DNA of 64,000 bases from positions 231,809 through 295,808 of the forward strand of contig NW_005198751.1 of assembly GCF_000372725.1 (NCBI RefSeq). Reading direction: 5' to 3'. Source of the DNA: Emiliania huxleyi CCMP1516 (lineage: Eukaryota; Haptophyta; Isochrysidales; Noelaerhabdaceae). Below the pieces are notes generated by a model. The model was given only the letters and a program-made list of their open reading frames with translations, was not told where the DNA came from and searched no databases. Positions 38,811-47,021 of this stretch are shown here, piece after piece; within the stretch, counting starts at the first letter, position 1, and every line of letters begins with the position of its first letter. The position numbers and the translations under genes were made by a program.

Positions 38811-41800
38811 CGCCGCCGCCTCCGCCGGCGACACCCCAAACGAGGCGGCGTCGAAGTGCGCCGCGCCCGCCACGAAGCCGCCGTGCGACACGCACGACCG
38901 CTGCACCTCGCTCAGCAGCGAGACGTCCACCGCCGACGACAGCTCCCAACGAGACGACGGCACCGCCCCCACCGCGTCGCCGCCAGCGAGCTGCAACGCA
39001 CACAGTGCCGCGCTCGAGCGGCACCCGCCGGGCCACCGCCCCGCGAGACTGCGCACGCTCGCGTCGGTCTGCGAGCCCGCGACGCGCGGCGCCGCCGCCG
39101 CCGCCGCCGCCGGCACGCTCGCGCCCGTCAGCTGCTCGACCAGGTGCGTCGCAATCGCACGCGGCGTCGGCTGCTCAAAGACGAGCGTCGCCGAGAGCGA
39201 CACGCCGGTCGCATCGCGAAGCTCGTTGGACAGCGCCGTCGCGGCGAGCGAGTCGACGCCCGCCTCCATCAGCGGGCTGCCCGTGGTGAGGTCGCCGCTC
39301 GAGAAGCGACGAACCACGCTCATCACCACCTCCTCGGCGCGCTGCTGGCGCTGCGCAGCCGGGAGCGCCTGCACCTCCAGAGCCAGCTCACTCGAGGGCC
39401 GAGCAGCGGAGGAGGCCGCCGCCGCCGGCTCCGCCGACGGTGCGAAGAGGTCTCCGCCAGCCTTGAGCTTGGCGACGCCCGCGGCTCGCAGGAGCAGGGC
39501 GGACGCAGCGCACGCCGACCGAGACACCAGACCCGCCGCCGCAAGCCAACGCACCAGCTCCTCGAGGCTCACCTCGAAGTGCTCCCGCCGAGCGCCCTCG
39601 CCGAACGCGTCCTCGCCCATCCCGGCGCCGCGCACGATCGGGATCTGAAGGCTGCACGCCGTCAGGCCGTGCACGCGCCGGCTCGTCGCCAGCGCGTCGA
39701 GGTACGAGTTGGCGCCCGCGTAGTTCGCCTGCCCGACGTTGCCGACGACCGACGCGATCGACGAGAAGAGCAGGAACGCGTCGAGCGGCGCCCGGCCGTC
39801 GTTGCTGTGCAGGTGCCACGCGCCGAGCGCCTTGGCGCCAAAGGCGCGGCCCACGTGGTCCGCAGACATGTTGCGCACCAGCACGTCGGCCAGCACGCCC
39901 GCCGCGTGCCACACGCCTCGCAGCCGGCCCGCCGACCCAAGCGCGCGCCGCACCAAGTGCACCGCGTCGTCGGCGCAGCTCACGTCGGACCGCACCACCG
40001 AAGCGACCCGCGGCAAAGACGTGAGCGGCGCGCCCCGGGAGACGAGCCCGCTGCGCGAGCAGACCAAGATCGAGCTCGCGCCGGCGCGAGACAGCATCGC
40101 CGACGTGCGCAAGCCGAGCCCGCCCAAGCCTCCCGTGACGAGGTGTCGGTCTCGCACGGCAGGGCGCCTGCGGGACCGGCGCTGTATCGGCGTGGCATCG
40201 AGTCGCGGGACGAGGCGTCCCCGCTTGCCCCACACCATCTGGGGCTCATCTGAGCCTCCGGCGAGGATTGCCGAACGAGTCTCGGCCACGATCTGCTGCG
40301 CCGCCTTTGGCGTGGAACGCTCCTTCATGTCCACCGTGATCGTCCGCAGGAAACTCGCCTCCAGCCGCAACGACCGCGCAAAGCCCCAAACACCCGCGCT
40401 GGACGCGGCGCTGAGCTTGCTCGGTGCTCCCCACACCTCTGCCGCCTGCGTGCCGCTCGTCAGCAGTAAGAGGAGCGGAGGCGAAGGAGCCCGCACAAGT
40501 TGCTGCACGAGGCTCAGCAGCGCAACACATGCGTCAACAGACGGCCGAGTGGTCGCCGCCGCGTCAAAGCAGCACGCGACCGCTTGAAAATCCTCGAGGA
40601 CGGTGGCGTGCTTGCGGTGCAGCGTGTGCATGATCGCCACCTCGCCGCCCAGTTGCGAGTAGAACGTCGCTCCCAAGCCGGGAGAGTCCGAGCTGCCGAG
40701 AAGCAGCCAGCGGCAGGGCTGGTCGTCCCACCCAGCTCCCGGCTTAGACGACGCGGGCTTCCAGCGATGCGCGACGTACAAGCCGATCCCAACCTGCCGC
40801 CCGATGGCTGAGTACCACGGGAAGGCCTGCCGCCGAAAATTCGGCCGAGCCGCTTCGGATGGCACGCCAAACGAGGAAGAAGTACCGACAACCACGTGGG
40901 CAATCGTACCGCTGTACCCAAAGGACGATCCTCCACCGACCGCCATGGTCGGCTCCTCGCTGAGCGGCGCCACGGCGGACGGCAGGAAGGCGTCAGCCGA
41001 GCCAGCGAGAGCGTTGTGCACGTGTGGGTTGAGAACGCGTACTTGCGCGTTCGGGGCACACCTTCGGTGGGAGAGCGCCTGAGCGAGTACGACGAGCCCT
41101 GTCATGCCGGCGGCCGACTCAGCGTGTCCAGAGTTGGCCTTGACGGAGCCGAGCGTGAGGCTGGGGCCGCCCTGCCCTCGCTCGGCAAGGACTGCAGCGG
41201 CAAGCGAACCAACCTCGATCGGGTCACCGAGCGCCGTTCCCGTCCCGTGGGCCTCGATGCACAGCGCTTGCGATGGCTGAACGCCCCCGTTCGCGAGAGC
41301 GGCGCGCAAGAGCTCCGTTTGCGCGCGCCCGCTCGGTGCGGTCAGGCTCGCACTCCTGCCGTCCTGACGCACGCAACTGCCAAGCAGGAGCGGCTCGCGC
41401 AATCCGTCCGCGTGCACGGAGAGGGTGACAGCGCAACACGCCTCGCTTCGCACATAGCCGTCAGCGCGGCGGTCGAATGTGTGGCAGCGCCCTAGCGGCG
41501 AGGTCATGCCGGCGCGCGCGTAGCTGAGGCTGATTCGCGGAAGTAGCATCAAGTTGACCCCTGCCGCGAGAGCCGCGTCGTCGTTCGCCCCTTGGCTGCG
41601 CAGCGACGCTGCTGCGCCGTGCGTGGCGGCGAGTGAAGCAGAGCACGCCGTCTCGTACGACACGCAAGCGCCCTGCAAGCCAAGGCAGTACGAGAGCCGG
41701 CCGGATGCGACCGAGAGCGCCGCACCCGTCGCCGCAAACACCCCGCGGCCAGCCGGCATCGCGTGCAAGATCTCTGCCCAATCCATGCAGTAGATCCCGA

Positions 41801-44800
41801 CGTGGATCCCCGTGCGCGTGCCAGCGAGCAGCTCCGCGTCTCGCCCTGCAGCGTACAAAGCAGCGTACCCTCGCTCCAGCAGCAGCCGCTGCTGCGGGTC
41901 CATCGCACCGGCCTCAGCGGTAGAGATGGCGAACCGACCGTTATCAAAGCGCTCAATGTCGTGGACGAACCCACCGCGCTCGAGGCGTGGGGCCAGCTCC
42001 TCGCTCGCGTTAGAGAGCGGCATCCAGCGCCTCTCCGGGACGTCACAAATGGCGTCGCCGCCACACGCGCCGAGCCGCAGGAGCGCCGAGAGGCCATCCG
42101 TCGCTGCAGGCAGCAACGCTTCTGCGCCAGCAACGCTGACCTCGGCCATCCGCGATGTCGCCCTCGGCTCGAGCGGGTCGTCGGGCCTCGCAGCCCCGCA
42201 CACGAGAGACGCCAGCTGCCGCGCCGTCGGGTAGTCGAAGACGAGCGTAGCCGGCAGCGCTGGGGCGCCCTCGCCCGCCGCCGCCTGCAGCTGGTTGCGC
42301 AGCTCGACCGCGCCGAGCGAGTCGAGCCCCGCCTCCATCAGCGGCGCGTCCGCGTCGACCGCCCCGCCCGCCGTGCGCCGCACCACCTCCATGATCGTAT
42401 CAATCGATGGAAGCGTGGCAGCAACCTCTGTTGCCGCGGCGCGGCCCGGGGCAGAAGCCACCACAGGTGCTTTCGCCCCCGGTGCTGCCACGCTAGCCAT
42501 GCGAGCAAGCAGCGAGGTGGACTGACTCCCGCTGCCCAGCACGCTCCATCGAGCCACAAAGAAGGCGCGCGCTGCAGGCGCGCCGACGGGCGGAGCAAGC
42601 GCCGCCGCAAGCGCCGCCAGTCCTTGCCAGGGCTCAATGAGACCAAACCCCCGCCTCGCCATGACGGCCCCGATCGCCCCACCCGCCGCCATACCAATCT
42701 CCGCCCACGGCCCCCACTGCACCGAGCGCAGCTCGCGACCGCGGGACGCGCCGGTGCAAGCGAGCGCGTCGAGACACGAGTTGGCGGCGGCGTAGTTGGC
42801 TTGCCCGGCCAGCCCAAGCAGCCCGGCGACCGAGGAGAAGAGCACACACGCGTCCAGCGGCGAGCACGCCACCGCACGCTGCAGCTCCAACCCACCGTGC
42901 GCCTTTGGTCCATACACAAAGCGAAGTGCATGCGACCCTTGCTTGGGAAGCAATGCATCCGAGAGCACGCCGGCCGCATGCCACACACCGCGCAACGGCA
43001 CGCCCGACCGCGAGTGCGCTGAGGCAACGATCGCTCGCACGTCCGTGCTGGCTGCAATGTCGGCGGCCGCCACAAACAGTGCAGCGGAGGAGCCATCGCA
43101 GCCGCCGACGTCGTCGCGTAGCCTCTCCAGGTTTGCCGCCGGGGTGGTGCCCGAACGCGAGGCGAGCACGAGAGCCGCGGCGCCGCACCCGCCGAGCCAG
43201 CCGGCGGTGAGCAGTCCGAGGGCGCCGGTGCCGCCCGTGACGAGGTGAGCAGCACGAGCAGTGGCGGCGGCGCGCCCGCCGGTCCGCCCCGCACGCGGCG
43301 GAAGGACGACCACCACCTTGCCGACGTTCTGGCCGCGCTGCAGAAAGCGAAAGGCGCTCTTGACGTCGGCAAACGGGAAGGCGACTGCAGGAAGGCCGCG
43401 CACGTCGCCGCGCCCGGCACGGCAGGAGAGGAGCAACAGAGTCATCTGCATCCAGCGAGGATCCGCCAGCATGGCGACGTCCACCGCGATGGGGTGGAAG
43501 CGGGCCAGCGGTGCCGCCGCCTCCGCCGCGCCCATGCTCCAGATCGACCGCTTGCCAATCTCCTCGAACGAGGCGCGCTCGCCGAGCAGCGCGATCGAGA
43601 CGCTCGTGAAGTCGGCACTGAGCGCGTTGAGCGTCATTCGTAGCCGCCGGCTGCGGAGGGTGCGCGCGATGCCAGCCGCAAAAGCGGGGGCGAGCCGCGA
43701 CGACGAGACCGGGGAGGCGTGGCACGGGGAGGCGCGCACTGCATGCTCCCTGTGGTGCCCGTCGCTCGAGAAGGGCGAGTGGTGTCGCAGCCACCGGTGC
43801 TTTCGCATGCTGCCTGCGGTGGCGTGCAAACGCACCGCGAGCCACGCGCCGTACTCGGCCGCCGCCAGCCCGACGCCGCCGGCCCCAGCGTGGATGAGGG
43901 CGTCGGTAGATGCGATGAGGCGAGCGTGGCTCACTGCGACGTGCGCGGTGCTCCAAGTGATTGGCAGAGTGGCGGCCAACGCGGCGTGCAATCGCGGCGG
44001 CGGCCGCACAAGCAGCGCTCCAGGGCCGCGTGCGCGTGAGGCCATGCAGCCGAAGACAAAGCCAAAGGCGGGGCAGCCGGCGGCGAGGTGGGTAGCCTGC
44101 GCACCCGCCGCCGCGACCTCGCCGGCGCAATCCATACCGGGCGGGCCCGGATCGCCGGGGTATTCGCCCAGGACGTTGAGCACATCACGGAAGTTGAGCC
44201 CGACTGCGCCAACATGAAGGTTGGCCTCGGCCTCGCCCACGGCACGACTCTCCGCCGAGCCACTCGCCGGCGCGGGCAGCGGCACCACAGCAAGCTGGGA
44301 GATCGCCCCGCGCGTGCGAAGCTGGAGCACCACGCCGCGGGCGGATGCGTCGGAGGACACGCCCGCTTGGACGAGCCGCGGCCGGAACCAAGCTCGTCGG
44401 CGGCGCAACAGCTCGTGCTCGCCGCCCACCTCCCCAACGGCCGTCTCGAGGACGGGCGCGGCCGCAACCCACACCAGCTCTGCACGCGTGCCGCTGGTGT
44501 CGAGCTCGATGGACCGGTGGCCGAGCTGCGGCGCCTCTGCCCGGACGGCGCGCGCGAGGCCCCACGAGCCAGCGTGCATCGGCGCGGCGGCCGCCGCAGC
44601 TGCCGCGTGACCGAGCGCAAGCGTCTGCGGGGTGAGCAGCAGCGCGCTCGCGGCAGCCGCGCTCGTCGTGAGGCTGCGCTGCTGCAGCTGGAGCAGCCGT
44701 ACCGCCGACTCGACTCCAACCAGCGCTTGAGCTGCGCTGCGACCGCCCGCCGCCGAGAGGAGCGCCACGCAGCCGCCAGCTGTCGCGCTCCGGATCGGGT

Positions 44801-46990
44801 TTTGCGAGGTGGCTGCCTCGGCCGAGTCAGGTGGGGACCGCGAGCAAGAGAGCAGCAGCTGCTGCGGCCGTCGCCCGCCAGTGTCCGACGAGGCCACCTC
44901 TTCCCACCGCGTCTCGTACGCGTGCCTCCTCACTCTGCGTCCCTCCAGCTCACCAACTCGGAAGAAGCGCAGCTTCAGGCGAGAGACGTCCATCGCTGCA
45001 TCCGCCAGCGTCCCGTCGGCCACACCGGCCGAGCCGCGGCGACGCGCGGCAAACACGCGCAAGTCCGCTCCCAGCTCTGCAGCGTCTCCGCATGCCATCT
45101 CGCTCAGGGCGCCCCAAAAGGCGGCGTTGGAGTGGCGGCGCGTGGGCGGGTGGAGCGTGTAGCTCTCGACCGAAGCGACGTAGTACGGACGCCGGCCGTG
45201 CCTCGCCCACCAAGCGGCGTGGTGGAGGCATGCGTCCGAAGCGGCGCACCGGCGCAGATGCGCCCACCGTGCTTCGCTGCGCGGGTAGCTGACGCGGCCG
45301 ATGGCGCGCCTGTCGCCGCGCCACCCCTCGGCCAGAGCGCGGAACTCGCCGCGGTAGGCGTTGCCCGTGCCGGCGTAAAACTGTGCACCAGCAATGTGCC
45401 CCCCGCTGCACGCGGCGACGGCGGCGCTCGGGTTCAGGGGCGGAGGCGCAGGCTCGTTTCCCGCTCCGACAGTGGCCTCTGAGGCGGCGCCGGAGAGGCG
45501 CATCGTCGCGTGCTGCTCCCAAGCTCCGGTCTCGGTGCGGCGCGAAGAGACGCGGAGGGTGCCGTTCGGCCGCTCGAGGCAGAGCCGCACCGAGAGGCGC
45601 TCGGCGGGGGGCGAGGAGTCGTCGTCGAGGAAGAGGATCGACTCGAACCGGATCGCCTCGAGGCAGAGGCGCGCGCGGCTGCCTTCGGCCTCGGCGAGCG
45701 CGCGCGCGAGCTCCAAGAAGCAAGTGGCGGGCAGGAGCGGCACGCTTCCAACCCTGTGGTCGCGCAGGAAGCGGAGCTCGTGCGGCTCGAGGGCGTGCCG
45801 CCACTCGGTCCGGAAGGCGTCCTCCAGAGGCACAAGCGAGCCCCATGACGCGCCGCCCGAGGCCCGATCGGTGCCGAGCCAGGCGAAGCGCCGCCGCACG
45901 AGGCGCGCGGGTCGCCCGCTCGCGGGGGCGGGGAGAGCGGCGGGGAGAGCGGCGGGGAGAGCGGCGCGCGAAAGACGCGGCGCGCGGCGAATCACAACGT
46001 GCGCAATGGTGCCGCTGTAGCCAAACGACGAGACGCCGCCACTCACCGCCGGAAGGGCGGAGGGCGCCGACCGCTGCGTCGGAAGCGCCGTCGGCGGCGA
46101 GTCGCGCCCGTGCAGCGCGTTGGCCACGTGCGGGTTGAGGAGACGCAGCTGGGCGTTGGAGGCGCACGAGCCGTGCAAGTGAGCGGACAGGGTGAGGAGC
46201 CCGGCAAACCCGGCCGCCGGCTCTAGGTGTCCGACCGACGCCTTGCATGACGCGAGCACCAGGGGCGTGCGTGCGGCGCAGGCCGCCTCGAGCACGGCAC
46301 GGGCCTCCGTCGGGTCGCCGAGCGGCGTGCCGGTGCCGTGCGCCTCGACGCGGCCAAGCTCGGCGGGTGCGGCGCGGCGCATCGCCGCGCGCAGCAGGGC
46401 CGCCTGCGCCGCCCCGTTTGGCGCGGTGAGCGAAGCGGACCTGCCGTCCTGCCGCACCTCGCAGCCGAGCAAGGAGCCGCACAGGACGGCGGGACACGCG
46501 AGGGCGGGACGCCTCCGCTCGAGCGGCGGCGGCGAGGCGAGCACCGCGGCGCCGACAGCCTCCGAACGGACGTAGCCGTCGGCGGCGGAGTCGAAGGCCC
46601 GGCAGCGGCCCGTGGCCGAGAGCATGCCAGCACGCGCGTAGGCCATCGACACGCTCGGCGTGAGCAGCAGCGACGCGGCGGCAAAGAGGCTGCGCTCGGC
46701 CGAGCCGGAGCCAGCGGAGGCTGCAGCGGCGTGCAGCGCCGCGGCGTGCAGCGCCACCAGCGCCGACGAGCAGGCCGTGTCCACGCTCATGCACGGGCCC
46801 TGCATGCCGAGCACGAACGAGAGGCGGCCAGAGGCGACGGAGGGCGCAGCGCCCGTCGCCGCGTACACCGACCTCGTCTGCGCGAGGAGGGGCGCGTGGT
46901 CGGCATTGGAGAGGCCGACGTACACGCCGACGGAGGAGCCGAGCAGCTGCGGCCGACGGAGGCCGCAGGCGTGCAGCGCCTCGTAGCCGC

Positions 46991-47021
<31 letters not shown>

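Noticed and set aside
11300..47000. GHSE, GHAE and GHLE motifs as acyltransferase nucleophile sites
   Set aside because: They are the second catalytic His motif of the KS domains, located near the KS end, not an AT GHSxG elbow.
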